Origin: JABDMH01 sp965223165
GTDB taxonomy: Bacteria > Bacteroidota > Bacteroidia > Chitinophagales > Saprospiraceae
Direction of reading: 5' to 3'
DNA length: 64,000 nucleotides
NCBI GenBank assembly: GCA_965223165.1
Contig: CBDCVQ010000016.1
Span: 62,001 to 126,000 of the forward strand
Shown: one piece after another, positions 34,719 to 43,845 of the stretch
Position numbering within the stretch: the first letter of the stretch is position 1
Layout: each line of letters opens with the position of its first letter
The notes under the pieces: model-generated
The model's database searches: none
Told to the model about the DNA's origin: nothing
What the model saw: the letters and a program-made list of their open reading frames with translations, nothing else
Translations under genes and position numbers: made by a program

Positions 34719-35513
34719 CTACGACTCCAGCCGCGGGGGTACCTGATTCAGGTAGTATCCACCATCCAGTACCAGTGCCTCGCCGGTCATCATTTGGGCT
34801 TCGCAGAGGAGAAATACGATGGCCTGGGCTACGTCCTCCGGTGTGCAAGTATTTTGCAAGGGAGTCCGGGATTCCACGGCCTCTTTGACCTGTTGATATC
34901 GCTCCGGACCCAGTCCGTTTTTGATCCAGCGCCCCTGAATGAATCCGGGACAGACCGCATTGACCCGCACGGAGGGTCCGAAGGTCTGCGCAAAGGATAG
35001 GGTTAACGTGGTCAGGGCCCCTTTGGAGGCCGCATATGCCATGGAACTTCCGATGCCAGTGATAGCAGAGATGGAGGATGTGTTGACGATAGCTCCAGCC
35101 CCCGAAGACTGCAGATAGGGCATGGCCGCCCTGGACATCAGGAAGGCACTGACGACATTCACCTGATAAAGAGAGAGGAAATCCTCCGTTGTCAGACCAT
35201 CGAGGTCTGCATAGGCGCAATATTTGGTTCGCCCGGCATTGTTTACGAGGCCATCGATGCGTCCCCACCGATCAACCGTCTGCTGTACCATCTGCCGGCA
35301 CTCGGCATCTTGAGACACATCCGCTCGGCAAAGGATGGTGTCGACTCCAAGCTGAGCACAGGAAGCTTGCGTTTGCCGTGCCTCCTGCTCGCTGCGGCTG
35401 TAGTTGATCACGACGTTCCACCCGCTGCCGGCCAACAATCGTGCAGTGGCTGCGCCAACGCCTGTCGCCGAGCCCGTGACAATGGCTACCTTCTTTGTTG
35501 GGTTTGATGACAT
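34719..35513 (-). CDS. Short-chain dehydrogenase/reductase (FabG-like SDR)
   Basis: An NAD(P)-dependent oxidoreductase of 264 residues. The frame extends to 35594, but the ATG at 35513 leads straight into the Rossmann start and avoids crowding the upstream gene, so it is preferred. The cofactor motif is TGSATGVG (13-20), the NNAG motif is at 91-94, and the catalytic Ser147, Tyr160 and Lys164 (YAASK) are all present. VNAVCPGFIQGRW is the usual PG motif after the active site. It acts in the cytoplasm on a hydroxy/keto substrate that cannot be specified; the overall pattern is that of classical SDRs near 3-oxoacyl-ACP reductase. It lies 82 bases downstream of the secreted VOC gene on the same strand. 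Confidence 0.88.
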   Translation of the reverse strand: MSSNPTKKVAIVTGSATGVGAATARLLAGSGWNVVINYSRSEQEARQTQASCAQLGVDTILCRADVSQDAECRQMVQQTVDRWGRIDGLVNNAGRTKYCAYADLDGLTTEDFLSLYQVNVVSAFLMSRAAMPYLQSSGAGAIVNTSSISAITGIGSSMAYAASKGALTTLTLSFAQTFGPSVRVNAVCPGFIQGRWIKNGLGPERYQQVKEAVESRTPLQNTCTPEDVAQAIVFLLCEAQMMTGEALVLDGGYYLNQVPPRLES

Positions 35514-35595
35514 ACCGATCTGGCTTTTTTCTTCTAATCTGGATAGGTCCGCGTCGTCCGTCTGCTTGCCGAGACAGATCCGGTACCCGGTCAAA

Positions 35596-36111
35596 CTACT
35601 TCATTGGCCCAATCAACTCCACGAAGGTGCCGTCCGGATCTTGCACCAGCACAAAGTGTCTGTCCTCTCCCAAGGGCACCGGAGTTTCACCGAGCAACGG
35701 CACATTGTGCTTCCGGATCCGCTCTATAAAGGGGGTCAGATCGTTGACCATGATGGTGATGTACTGCACCCCGGTATCGTCTTCGATGTGGGCTGGCGTC
35801 CGATGCGCCGCTTCCTTTCCGAAGCTCATCAGTTTCCATTGCGTAGCCTGCGGACTGTCTTCCAGGCGTAGCACCTTGACATCCAGGGGTGGGCCATCGG
35901 TGAGTCCCGATCGCACGGCAAAGTCCTCGTCCACCTTAAAGCCTCCGGTTTCCGTCATGCCAATGACATTCGTGTAAAATGCCAGCGCAGCATCCAGGTC
36001 TTCCACTACTACACCAAGGTGGATGACATTTTCGGAGAATTCGCCTTGCGCATGGAGGGCGATGGTGAAGAGCGGTAGCGTGGAGATTAAGAGGGTCTTT
36101 AAATGATTCAT
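35596..36111 (-). CDS. Exported VOC / glyoxalase-fold protein
   Basis: A 171-residue protein with a signal peptide (MNHLKTLLISTLPLFTIALHAQ) and a single vicinal-oxygen-chelate domain (residues about 30-168). The two beta-alpha-beta-beta-beta halves begin with IHLGVVVEDLDAALAFYTNV and VQYITIMVNDLTPFIERIRK; metal-ligand candidates are His in the first strand and the Glu of GTFVELIGP. VOC proteins are dioxygenases, glyoxalases or resistance proteins and are normally cytoplasmic, so the signal peptide is noteworthy. The SDR gene downstream may be co-transcribed. No substrate can be proposed. Confidence 0.82.
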   Translation of the reverse strand: MNHLKTLLISTLPLFTIALHAQGEFSENVIHLGVVVEDLDAALAFYTNVIGMTETGGFKVDEDFAVRSGLTDGPPLDVKVLRLEDSPQATQWKLMSFGKEAAHRTPAHIEDDTGVQYITIMVNDLTPFIERIRKHNVPLLGETPVPLGEDRHFVLVQDPDGTFVELIGPMK

Positions 36112-36229
36112 TATGATCTATTTTGACATTCAAATCAAAGCGGTAGCGGTGATGGATGTGATTTGACCCCTTGATGGGCAAACTGTGTCATCGCATCGTG
36201 CTCCGTGGAGGAGCCTTGGTATATAGCCA

Positions 36230-37207
36230 TCATCTCATGCGGTGAAGGTCGACCTCGGCAGCTAGATAGCCAAAGGCGGGCCAGTAGCCTGTATCAATTA
36301 CTTTGTTCAGAAGCTCCCTGGTTTTCTGTGGCTCCCCCTCACAGAGATACCAGTTGGCAAGGCCATAACCCTGCGTCGCAAGCGCCAAGGATTGTTCCGC
36401 TTGAGTGCCAGTCGTGGCGAGTAAGTCAGCCTCTTTCAACTGTCCTTTGTAAAACTGGAGACGTTTGAAGTAGCTATCATTTTCGATGATTTCCAGATCA
36501 TCACTCACCCCAGCCAAGAGGCGGTTGGCCTCCTCTTCTTGTCCGGAGCGTCTGTACGCCATGTACAACCAGTCGGAGGTGGCCACCAGAAGATCGGGCT
36601 TAGATGAGTACCGCAGACAGTCCTTATAGGATCGGATAGCTTTCTTGAAATTTCCCTGGAGGTAATACGCCAGAGCCAGATGGTAATAGATGTTGAACTG
36701 TAGGGAGGAGAGCGGTTTATTCAATCGGTTAGGAATGCCATCGGGTTCGATCTCTACTGGGCGGCCCTTGGCCAGTCGGGCTGCCTTGCGAAAGTCCTTG
36801 ACGGCTAGCCGAAACTGACGAGTGGAAAGGTAGCGATGGCCGCGGTGGCGAAACAGCTCCGGCGCTTGGGGATGGTGCCTTAAGCCTTCGGTGTATACAG
36901 CAATGGCCTCGCCGTATCGGGTGAGATAGGCCAATCTGCGACCGTACCAGATCACATTTTCCAACGCACGGGGATCTTGGTCATAGTTTTGTTTGGCGAT
37001 GGTCAGCAGGCTGTCTTTTAGAGCTGCGGCGGAGGGCGCATCAGACAGCCGATAGAGCGGCCGGCCATCGACCGCCGACGCCTCGATCACGGTCGTCGCT
37101 GCATCCGGATCGGTCTTTGGAGACTGGGCCATCATCAGCAGAGGAAGCCCCAGGAGCAGCAGGCATGTGATACTATGCGACCAGCACTTCCAAGCTTTGC
37201 AGATCAT
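36230..37207 (-). CDS. Exported TPR-repeat protein
   Basis: A 325-residue tetratricopeptide protein. The N-terminal hydrophobic segment (SITCLLLLGLPLLMMAQS) is a signal peptide, so the protein is probably periplasmic. TPR-like helical pairs cover about residues 70-250 (YGEAIAVYTEGLRHHPQAPE, FRLAVKDFRKAARLAKG, YYHLALAYYLQGNFKKAIRS). The end is less regular. The start at 37207 overlaps the last 35 bases of the HAD phosphatase gene upstream on the same strand, suggesting translational coupling. Such proteins are usually interaction scaffolds; the partner is unknown. Confidence 0.82.
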   Translation of the reverse strand: MICKAWKCWSHSITCLLLLGLPLLMMAQSPKTDPDAATTVIEASAVDGRPLYRLSDAPSAAALKDSLLTIAKQNYDQDPRALENVIWYGRRLAYLTRYGEAIAVYTEGLRHHPQAPELFRHRGHRYLSTRQFRLAVKDFRKAARLAKGRPVEIEPDGIPNRLNKPLSSLQFNIYYHLALAYYLQGNFKKAIRSYKDCLRYSSKPDLLVATSDWLYMAYRRSGQEEEANRLLAGVSDDLEIIENDSYFKRLQFYKGQLKEADLLATTGTQAEQSLALATQGYGLANWYLCEGEPQKTRELLNKVIDTGYWPAFGYLAAEVDLHRMR

Positions 37208-37784
37208 GACGCAATGTCTGGTGGTTGGTGAAATGAATGCCGCGAATGCCCAAGTCTATCGCGGCTTGCACATTGTGGAGATTGTCATCGATGAATAGAC
37301 TTTCCTCGGCGACTAAGCCGTATCGCTCGAGCAGTATGGAGTAGATTCTGCTGTCGGGCTTCTTCATTTTTTCCTCACCCGATACGACAATGCCCATGAA
37401 TCGGTGCAAAAAATCGTAGCGTTCCAGCGCGATGGGAAACGTCTCGGCTGACCAGTTGGTGAGGGCGTAGATATCGTGGGCCGAATGGTCCAGCAGGTGA
37501 TGCAGCAGATCGACATTCTCGGCGATGGCATCCCCCAGCATCTCGGTCCACCGGTCTCGATAGAGGCGAATGTGGTGCTCGTGCTTAGGATGGCGGGCGA
37601 CGAGCTCCTCCGTTGCATCCTGCCAACTGCGACCGGCATCCTGCTGCTCATTCCAGTCCATGGAGCAAATTTCAGACAGAAAGAATTCCATTTCATCTTC
37701 GGACTCGAACACTTCAGAATACAAATACCTTGGATTCCAGTCTATTAGGACCCCGCCGAGGTCAAAAATGATATTTTTAATCAT
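37173..37784 (-). CDS. HAD-superfamily phosphatase (subfamily IA, YihX-like)
   Basis: A 203-residue cytoplasmic hydrolase. The nucleophile is Asp8 in IIFDLGGVLID; the residue two positions later is Gly rather than Asp, as is usual in the FDLGGV group that includes glucose-1-phosphatase YihX. Motif II is the Thr-Asn of ALTNWS (109-110), the motif III Lys lies in MKKPDSRIY near 142, and motif IV is Asp166-Asp167 (FIDDNLHNV). A small helical cap sits between motifs I and II. Likely substrates are sugar phosphates or other small phosphomonoesters. It overlaps the downstream TPR gene by 35 bases. Confidence 0.88.
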   Translation of the reverse strand: MIKNIIFDLGGVLIDWNPRYLYSEVFESEDEMEFFLSEICSMDWNEQQDAGRSWQDATEELVARHPKHEHHIRLYRDRWTEMLGDAIAENVDLLHHLLDHSAHDIYALTNWSAETFPIALERYDFLHRFMGIVVSGEEKMKKPDSRIYSILLERYGLVAEESLFIDDNLHNVQAAIDLGIRGIHFTNHQTLRHDLQSLEVLVA

Positions 37785-37936
37785 GTGATCAGAGGGAGGC
37801 GTTTGATTGTTTGTGTGCCCCGGCCCACCAATATAGAAGCTTTATTCAACATCCGTCTTTCCGCTATCTGTCATTCCTTGCTGCGAACCACTTGCGACGT
37901 ACAAAGTCTAAAGAAACCAAGTAAAACAATCACATT

Positions 37937-40900
37937 ATGAGAAGTACGCTACTTGCCATCCTTACCCTTGCTTCTGCTGTTCTGATCCATGCCCAAACGT
38001 ATTCGGTGTCACTCAGCGGCAATCATCAGCCCTTTCCCGTGCTATCACAGGGGTATGGCGTGCTAACTGCTACCCTTCATGACAATACGCTGTCGGTAGA
38101 CGGGGAAGTCCACAACATCGTGTCAGGCATCGATACCAACATCCTAGGAGGCATGCACATCCATATGGGTTTGGCCGGGCAAAATGGTCCGGTGCAGTTT
38201 GTACTGCGACCGACTCTGTCGGAAGGCCTCAACGGAGGGCTATTTGACGCGGCGAGCAACACTTTTATCCTGGACGAAGACACCAAGGATGCATTAGTCA
38301 GCCGCCAGTTGTATGTCAATGTTCACTCTGTCGACCATGGTGGGGGTGAGCTGCGCGGGCAGATACTACCGGAGGCGGATGAGCTATATACGGCTAACCT
38401 GGTCGGAAGTAACGCGGTGCCCCCAGTCATGTCCGATGGCATCGGCTCGGTGGCACTGGAGGTGCATGGAGACACGGTCGTGGTCTCCGGCTCTTTTGAA
38501 AATCTGTCTAGTCCCGTCGCCACAGACATTGCCGGTGGCCTGCATATCCACCGTGGCCTGGCCGGACAGAACGGAGGGGTGGTCCAACCGCTCCAGGTGA
38601 CATTGGATGCGGAGGGGACCTCAGGCCAACTGTTGGCAGATAGCAATACCTATGTTTTCTCCCAGGAGCAACTGGATGAATTGCGGGGTGGCGGATGGTA
38701 TCTCAACTTGCACACCACCAACGTGACCAGTGGTGAGCTTAGGGGGCAATTGACGCCGCCAGCCAAGGTGAAGATGCGAGCCCACCTGACTGGGGCCAGC
38801 GAGGCGCCTTCGGTGACCTCATTTGCCGCGGGCATGCTGGCGCTTGATTTGAGCGACGATGACATGCTCACGGTCAGTGGGTCGTTTAGCGGTTTGGAAA
38901 GTGACCTAAATGTAGCTCTCTTGGGAGGCGGCCACATTCACCTAGGCATGGCAGGTGCAAACGGGGGTGTAGCCTTTCCACTGGATATTGATGTCGATCC
39001 GGACATGCGAGGGGGGCAAGTCGATCCCGCTAAAAACGTCTTTCCTATCAATATTGATACGCTCACCGCCCTGTTGGGGCGAGCGCTTTATGTCAATATT
39101 CACTCTATGGAAAACGCCGGTGGCGAGTTGCGCGGTCAGATATTGCCGATAAGCCAGTATTATCTCCACGCGTACACCACCGCTGGACAGCAGATCAATG
39201 GTGTGCGGTCGGACGCGAGTGGAGCGTCCATCATAGAGGTCCTCGGCAACATGATTACTGTGACGGGCAGCTTCTCGGGGCTTGGCTCGGCACTCAATAC
39301 CGCCATTGCCGGGGGAGCGCATGTGCACTTTGCGCCGGCAGGATCGTCCGGTCCAAATCTGTTCAATCTGGTGGCTACTCCGGGTGATACCCCCAGCGAG
39401 GGACGATTTCGGGCGGCCGACAATCAATTTGACATCGCAGATACGAGACGGGATTCGCTACGAGCACGCATGGGGTACCTCAATATCCACAGCATGGACA
39501 ATCCGGGTGGCGAGATTCGAGGTCAATATTTGCATGAAGCTACAGCGTATTTCTTTGCACCACTCTCCGGGGCGGAGCAGACACCCACTGTGCTCAGCGA
39601 CGGTGTTGGAGCCGCTGCCATGGAGTACAACGGCCAACGTGCCACGATCTCAGGGTCTTTTGCTGGCCTGGGATCCACCGTCGCCACCCAGATTTTAGGC
39701 GGGGCACATCTGCATATCGGGCTGCCGGGTGCGTCGGGCCCTGTGAGCACGGCGCTGGCACTCAACCTAAACGACGATATGACCGCGGGAGGATTTGCTC
39801 CCATGGACAATAGCTATGCCCTCTCTGCCGGCCTGATGGATACGGTTAGGAAGCGGATGACGTACATCAATGTGCATACCAATGACCATACCGGGGGCGA
39901 GATCAGGGGGCAGTTTAGACCCTTTGCCAACGGCTACTTCTTGGCCAACCTCAGGGGCAAACATGCGAGCAGTCCCGCACCCTCGAGCGGGCAGGGAGCG
40001 CTTCTCTTCGAAAAGCACGGGTCAGCGCTGACCGCGGTGGGATCCTTGGAGAATCTTGTCGGCGATTTTAATGAGAGCATTGCCGGAGGAGCTCATCTGC
40101 ATCTGGGAATGGCCGGCATGAACGGGCCTATTGGATTGTCGCTGGCCTCCGAGTTGACGGAAGATCTCAAGGGAGCTGCCTTCCTGGCGGATAGCAACCA
40201 GTTTGTCATGGACGATACCCTAGCGACAATGCTGAGGGATGGCAATACGTATGTGAATATTCATACGACGGCAGTTCCGGCCGGAGAGATCCGTGGCCAA
40301 TCGCTGCTCGAAATCAACCAGGCGCCTGCATCCACAAGCTTTCTGACGCCGGGTTCCGGCGACACAATCAGCATAGAAGGAGATCCCGGTCAGGCCTTTG
40401 CCCTGACCTGGTCTCCATCGGATGATCCCAACGGCAACAGGGTGGTCTACCTTTGGCAATTATCCCTGGAATCGGAGTTTGAGATGCCCTTGATTTCAGT
40501 CAACACGGGTGAAAGCACAGCGTTTGGCACCACCTTCGGTGTGGTGGATTCACTGTTGAGTTTGTTGGGTTTGGATTCGGGAGAGAGTGTCACGCTGTAT
40601 CACCGCATCGTCGCCTCGGATGGGAGTCTGTGCTCGGAGACCACCGTGGATTCCGTGGTGGTGGCCAAGGGACTCTCTACCGGCCTACAGGAAAATCCGT
40701 TCATTGCTGTGGATTATCGCTTATATCCCAATCCGGTTCAGCATACCTTACATCTGGAGATAGAAGCAAAGCAGTCGACCAAGGGACGATGGCAGGTCCT
40801 GGACCCTGTGGGTCGAATGCTGCAGCATGGCTACGTCAGCCTCCGCGTGGGACGCAATGTGATCACCCGAGCGGTGGGCGAGCTTCCTGCGGGCCACTAT

Positions 40901-40960
40901 CTGTTCCAATTGACGGTCTCCAAAGGTATTTCGTTGGTGGTGCCATTTGTACGGCGATAA
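37937..40960 (+). CDS. Secreted protein with six CHRD domains and T9SS sorting domain
   Basis: A 1007-residue secreted protein. After a signal peptide (MRSTLLAILTLASAVLIHAQ) come six CHRD domains of about 130 residues, each opening with a strand like YSVSLSG, YTANLVG, MRAHLTG, YLHAYTT, YFFAPLSG, YFLANLRG, and containing 'GG.HIH.G.AG.NG' (for example GGMHIHMGLAGQNG) and 'YVN.H....GGE.RGQ' (YVNVHSVDHGGGELRGQ). A fibronectin/cadherin-like domain follows near 795-910 (DTISIEGDPGQAFALTWSPS). The T9SS type A sorting domain begins YRLYPNPVQHTLHLEI. CHRD domains occur in chordin, where they interact with BMP signalling, and in many bacterial surface proteins of unknown role. No metal or catalytic site is evident; adhesion or matrix binding is a guess. 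Confidence 0.9.
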   Translation: MRSTLLAILTLASAVLIHAQTYSVSLSGNHQPFPVLSQGYGVLTATLHDNTLSVDGEVHNIVSGIDTNILGGMHIHMGLAGQNGPVQFVLRPTLSEGLNGGLFDAASNTFILDEDTKDALVSRQLYVNVHSVDHGGGELRGQILPEADELYTANLVGSNAVPPVMSDGIGSVALEVHGDTVVVSGSFENLSSPVATDIAGGLHIHRGLAGQNGGVVQPLQVTLDAEGTSGQLLADSNTYVFSQEQLDELRGGGWYLNLHTTNVTSGELRGQLTPPAKVKMRAHLTGASEAPSVTSFAAGMLALDLSDDDMLTVSGSFSGLESDLNVALLGGGHIHLGMAGANGGVAFPLDIDVDPDMRGGQVDPAKNVFPINIDTLTALLGRALYVNIHSMENAGGELRGQILPISQYYLHAYTTAGQQINGVRSDASGASIIEVLGNMITVTGSFSGLGSALNTAIAGGAHVHFAPAGSSGPNLFNLVATPGDTPSEGRFRAADNQFDIADTRRDSLRARMGYLNIHSMDNPGGEIRGQYLHEATAYFFAPLSGAEQTPTVLSDGVGAAAMEYNGQRATISGSFAGLGSTVATQILGGAHLHIGLPGASGPVSTALALNLNDDMTAGGFAPMDNSYALSAGLMDTVRKRMTYINVHTNDHTGGEIRGQFRPFANGYFLANLRGKHASSPAPSSGQGALLFEKHGSALTAVGSLENLVGDFNESIAGGAHLHLGMAGMNGPIGLSLASELTEDLKGAAFLADSNQFVMDDTLATMLRDGNTYVNIHTTAVPAGEIRGQSLLEINQAPASTSFLTPGSGDTISIEGDPGQAFALTWSPSDDPNGNRVVYLWQLSLESEFEMPLISVNTGESTAFGTTFGVVDSLLSLLGLDSGESVTLYHRIVASDGSLCSETTVDSVVVAKGLSTGLQENPFIAVDYRLYPNPVQHTLHLEIEAKQSTKGRWQVLDPVGRMLQHGYVSLRVGRNVITRAVGELPAGHYLFQLTVSKGISLVVPFVRR

Positions 40961-41385
40961 TTTTGACCTGAGTTGCAGGGCGCGCGTGAGGTTCAGTCGC
41001 GCCTGCCCTACAAAATTAACATCGCGACCCTAGAATCGAAGTGTGACTTTCTTGGTGTGACTCGTCGAGGAAAGGAGTGAAAAAAAATCCTTTTGCGCCG
41101 GATGCCACAGATCCCGACCGGAGCCTGCGCAGGTGCCTGGTTTTTCAAAGCGGCAAAGATGTGATCGGCTGTCTCGGCGACTGGAGTCAGTCCACGAATC
41201 TCGCATTTTAGAGAAGTTGGTTTGACGCTCAAAAACGTATCGGCACGCTTTATGGCTCCATAAACACGGGCGTGCAATCAGGGAGCTATGCGCCTGAGCA
41301 ATCAGGTAAGTGCATCCCCCAACAAGTCACAGATGGAGGGACCGATTTCGTACATTGTACGGATCGCTTCAACTAAACAAACGAC
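40961..41385. other. 425-base non-coding gap
   Basis: Between the CHRD gene and the aminotransferase. Near the left end GCAGG-G-GCGCG (40975-40984 region) can pair with CGCGC-CTGC (40998-41006 region), with one bulged base, and may terminate the CHRD transcript, though no T-run follows on the plus strand. The remainder contains an 89-codon minus-strand frame of poor, Arg-rich composition that I do not accept as a gene. No repeat copy, tRNA or clear promoter seen. Confidence 0.45.
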
Positions 41386-42657
41386 ATGGTATCCCGTAGA
41401 AGATTTTTGAGCCGTATGGCTATGGCTCCAACGGCCTGTGCCACGCCCTTGCTGCAAGACGCATATGTACCCAGCATTCCCAGGCTTGCCGCCAGTGTAG
41501 ATGTCACCCAAGACGAGACGTTTTGGTATCAGGTCAAGATGGCTTACACGGTATCTCCCGCCCTGGTCAACCTGAACAATGGCGGGGTCTGCCCGCAGCC
41601 CAAGGTGGTGCAGGATGCCGTCGAACGCTACAATCGACTCTCCAATGAAGCACCTTCTTACTACATGTGGCGAGTGCTGGATCAGGGCCGTGAGCCGATA
41701 CGAGAAAAGCTCGCACGATTGGGTGGCTGCGATCCCGAAGAGATTGCTATACAGCGAAACTCGTCCGAGGCGCTCGAGACCGCCATTTTTGGGCTGCGGT
41801 TGGAGCGCGGCGATGAGATCGTCTTGACCAAGCAGGATTATCCCAATATGATCAACGCGTGGAAGCAGCGGGCGCATCGGGATGGCTTGGTCCTCAAGTG
41901 GCTAGATTTTGACTTTCCGATCGAGGACGAGGATCGCATCGTACGTACATTTCGTGAGGCCTTTACGCAGAAAACCAGCGTAGTGCATATCACGCACGTG
42001 ATCAACTGGTTGGGACAGATCCTGCCTGCACGCAAGATCGCGGATGTGGCACATGCCCAGGGGATCGAGGTCGTCATTGACGCCGCTCACTCGTTTGCAC
42101 ATCTCACCTACGAGATACCAGATCTAGGTGGCGATTACTTTGGGACTAGCCTGCACAAGTGGCTCTGCGCCCCCTTTGGCTCGGGGATGCTGTGGGTGCG
42201 TCGGCCCAAGATCAAAAACCTGTATCCTCTCTTTGCCGGACCGGATCCCGAATCGGCGGACATCCGCAAATTCGAACATTTGGGCACTAGGTCATTCGCC
42301 ATAGAGCAGGGAATTGGTCAGGCGGTTGATTTTCATGAGATGATTGGCAGCGAGCGCAAATTCAAGCGCCTGCACTACTTAAAGAACTACTGGATGGAGC
42401 GAGTAGCCGCTTTTCCCGGCGTGCAACTGCACACATCCCTCGATGCAAGGTATGGCGGCGCCATCGGGTTCTTTTCGGTGGACGGCAGGGAGCCCGGTGA
42501 GGTGGCTCAGACGCTGTATCGGGATCATAAGGTACATACGGTAGCCATCAACTGGGAGAACATTCATGGGGTGCGGGTGACACCTAACGTATACACAGTC
42601 ACAGCGGATCTGGACCGCCTGATCAGCGGTATAAAGAGTATCACAGATGCTGATTGA
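41386..42657 (+). CDS. Tat-exported class V aminotransferase-fold (isopenicillin-N-epimerase-like) PLP enzyme
   Basis: A 423-residue pyridoxal-phosphate enzyme. It starts with a twin-arginine signal (SRRRFLSRMAMAPTACATP), so it should fold with its cofactor in the cytoplasm and be exported to the periplasm. The catalytic domain shows the class V pattern: VNLNNGGVCPQP near 61, RNSSEALETAIFGL near 124, the PLP-ring Asp232 in VIDAAHSFAHL and Schiff-base Lys258 in GTSLHKWLCAPFGSG. The GVRVTPNVYTVTADLDRL end is typical of the CsdA / isopenicillin N epimerase branch. Candidate reactions are epimerisation, desulfuration or beta-elimination of an amino-acid derivative; none can be chosen. It stands alone and is convergent with a DUF819 gene. 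Confidence 0.85.
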   Translation: MVSRRRFLSRMAMAPTACATPLLQDAYVPSIPRLAASVDVTQDETFWYQVKMAYTVSPALVNLNNGGVCPQPKVVQDAVERYNRLSNEAPSYYMWRVLDQGREPIREKLARLGGCDPEEIAIQRNSSEALETAIFGLRLERGDEIVLTKQDYPNMINAWKQRAHRDGLVLKWLDFDFPIEDEDRIVRTFREAFTQKTSVVHITHVINWLGQILPARKIADVAHAQGIEVVIDAAHSFAHLTYEIPDLGGDYFGTSLHKWLCAPFGSGMLWVRRPKIKNLYPLFAGPDPESADIRKFEHLGTRSFAIEQGIGQAVDFHEMIGSERKFKRLHYLKNYWMERVAAFPGVQLHTSLDARYGGAIGFFSVDGREPGEVAQTLYRDHKVHTVAINWENIHGVRVTPNVYTVTADLDRLISGIKSITDAD

Positions 42658-42666
42658 GCCCGGGGA

Positions 42667-43845
42667 TCACTGCAAGAAGAATCCGACGCCCACGCCTAGA
42701 AAAGTGCCAATCAAATAGCCCAGGATCGCCACCAAAATGGCGGGCGTGACCGTCCGCTTCATGCCAAAATTGGCGGCCATAGGTGCCGAGATGGAAGGAC
42801 CTCCCGCATTGGCAGCCGAGGCCACTAGGACCTCCTCGAGACTCAGATTGAGCAGTCGCCCGGCCAGCAATATCACCACCAGATGAACGATCAGTGTGAC
42901 CACCACAAAACCCAGTAGCGTAAAGCTGGAGGAGAGGAGGACGGTCAGATCACAGGCGGCGCCGATCACGGCGAGAAAAAAGATAAGCAGCAGCATACCC
43001 AGATCAAAGGCGACGGATTCGTACCGCTGCAGCCACCGAGGTGCGGCGTTGGCAAGGATGGCGATCAGGACAGTGATGACCAGTATTTCCAAGTTGGTAT
43101 CGGTGTCTAAAAGGTCTTGGAGTAAGGGCGATAGCAACTTGGCCAGCGAGAAAATCGCAAAGGACACTAAGAGGGAGATGGCCAAGCCTTCCAGCAGAGC
43201 CATGGGTTTGCTCTGTTCGATGATCTGAGATGTCGGCACGGGGTCTTCCTCGTAGTTCCTGTATCGGCGCTTGATGAACCCCAACGCAGGGAGGAAGAAA
43301 AGAAACATGAAATAGAGGTTGGTGAAAACGTTGTCGATTGTGATCACGGCCGGAAACATCGGACTGTCAAGAAAGTCCAGTGTACTGGCCACTGCCATGA
43401 AGTTGACACTGCCTCCGGTGTAAGTCCCCACATAAACGCCCGCGATCTTGTAGCTTTCCGGTCCCAATGGCAACAGACTGTGGGCGATCAAGGCGCCCAG
43501 CACAATGCCCAAGGCACCAATAATGAAACCCAGCACTAGCCTGCCCGACTCACGAATGATTCTGCGCAGGTTCACATTAAACAAGAGCAGCGGGATGGAG
43601 ATCGGGATGACATAGTCATATACGAAATGGTATGTCGGGACGTGCATTTCAGGGTCAGAGGCAGAAGGCAATACGCCCACCGTGGTCATGACGGCTGCCA
43701 GGGCAATGGTCACCAATACGCCACTGACTTTGCCAAACCATCCCAGGCGTTCGCCGGAAATGCCCAGCACGACACAAAACAGGAGGCAACTCACGATAAA
43801 GACCGTGTCTGTAGGTTGCAATAATGATGTTGAAATATTGCTCAT
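42667..43845 (-). CDS. DUF819 family integral membrane protein
   Basis: A 392-residue membrane protein with about 10-11 hydrophobic helices. The first half ends in IAGVYVGTYTGGSVNFMAVA and the second half contains LVASAANAGGPSISAPMAANF: two inverted-repeat-like Gly/Ser/Asn-rich breaks such as those of secondary transporters. These two blocks are characteristic of DUF819 (YjcL-like) proteins, whose substrates are not established; membership of the CPA/AT-like transporter fold is inference. Its ATG overlaps the TGA of the DUF6503 gene upstream on the same strand (43842-43845), so the two are translationally coupled. Confidence 0.88.
   Translation of the reverse strand: MSNISTSLLQPTDTVFIVSCLLFCVVLGISGERLGWFGKVSGVLVTIALAAVMTTVGVLPSASDPEMHVPTYHFVYDYVIPISIPLLLFNVNLRRIIRESGRLVLGFIIGALGIVLGALIAHSLLPLGPESYKIAGVYVGTYTGGSVNFMAVASTLDFLDSPMFPAVITIDNVFTNLYFMFLFFLPALGFIKRRYRNYEEDPVPTSQIIEQSKPMALLEGLAISLLVSFAIFSLAKLLSPLLQDLLDTDTNLEILVITVLIAILANAAPRWLQRYESVAFDLGMLLLIFFLAVIGAACDLTVLLSSSFTLLGFVVVTLIVHLVVILLAGRLLNLSLEEVLVASAANAGGPSISAPMAANFGMKRTVTPAILVAILGYLIGTFLGVGVGFFLQ

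Noticed and set aside
35596..35977. Plus-strand frames of 155-160 codons opposite the VOC gene
   Set aside because: Shadows of the VOC coding sequence; the minus-strand product has a signal peptide and complete VOC fold.
41008..41277. 89-codon minus-strand frame in the 425-base gap
   Set aside because: Arg- and Pro-rich, no ribosome binding site or domain signal. It cannot be fully excluded, but there is nothing to support it.
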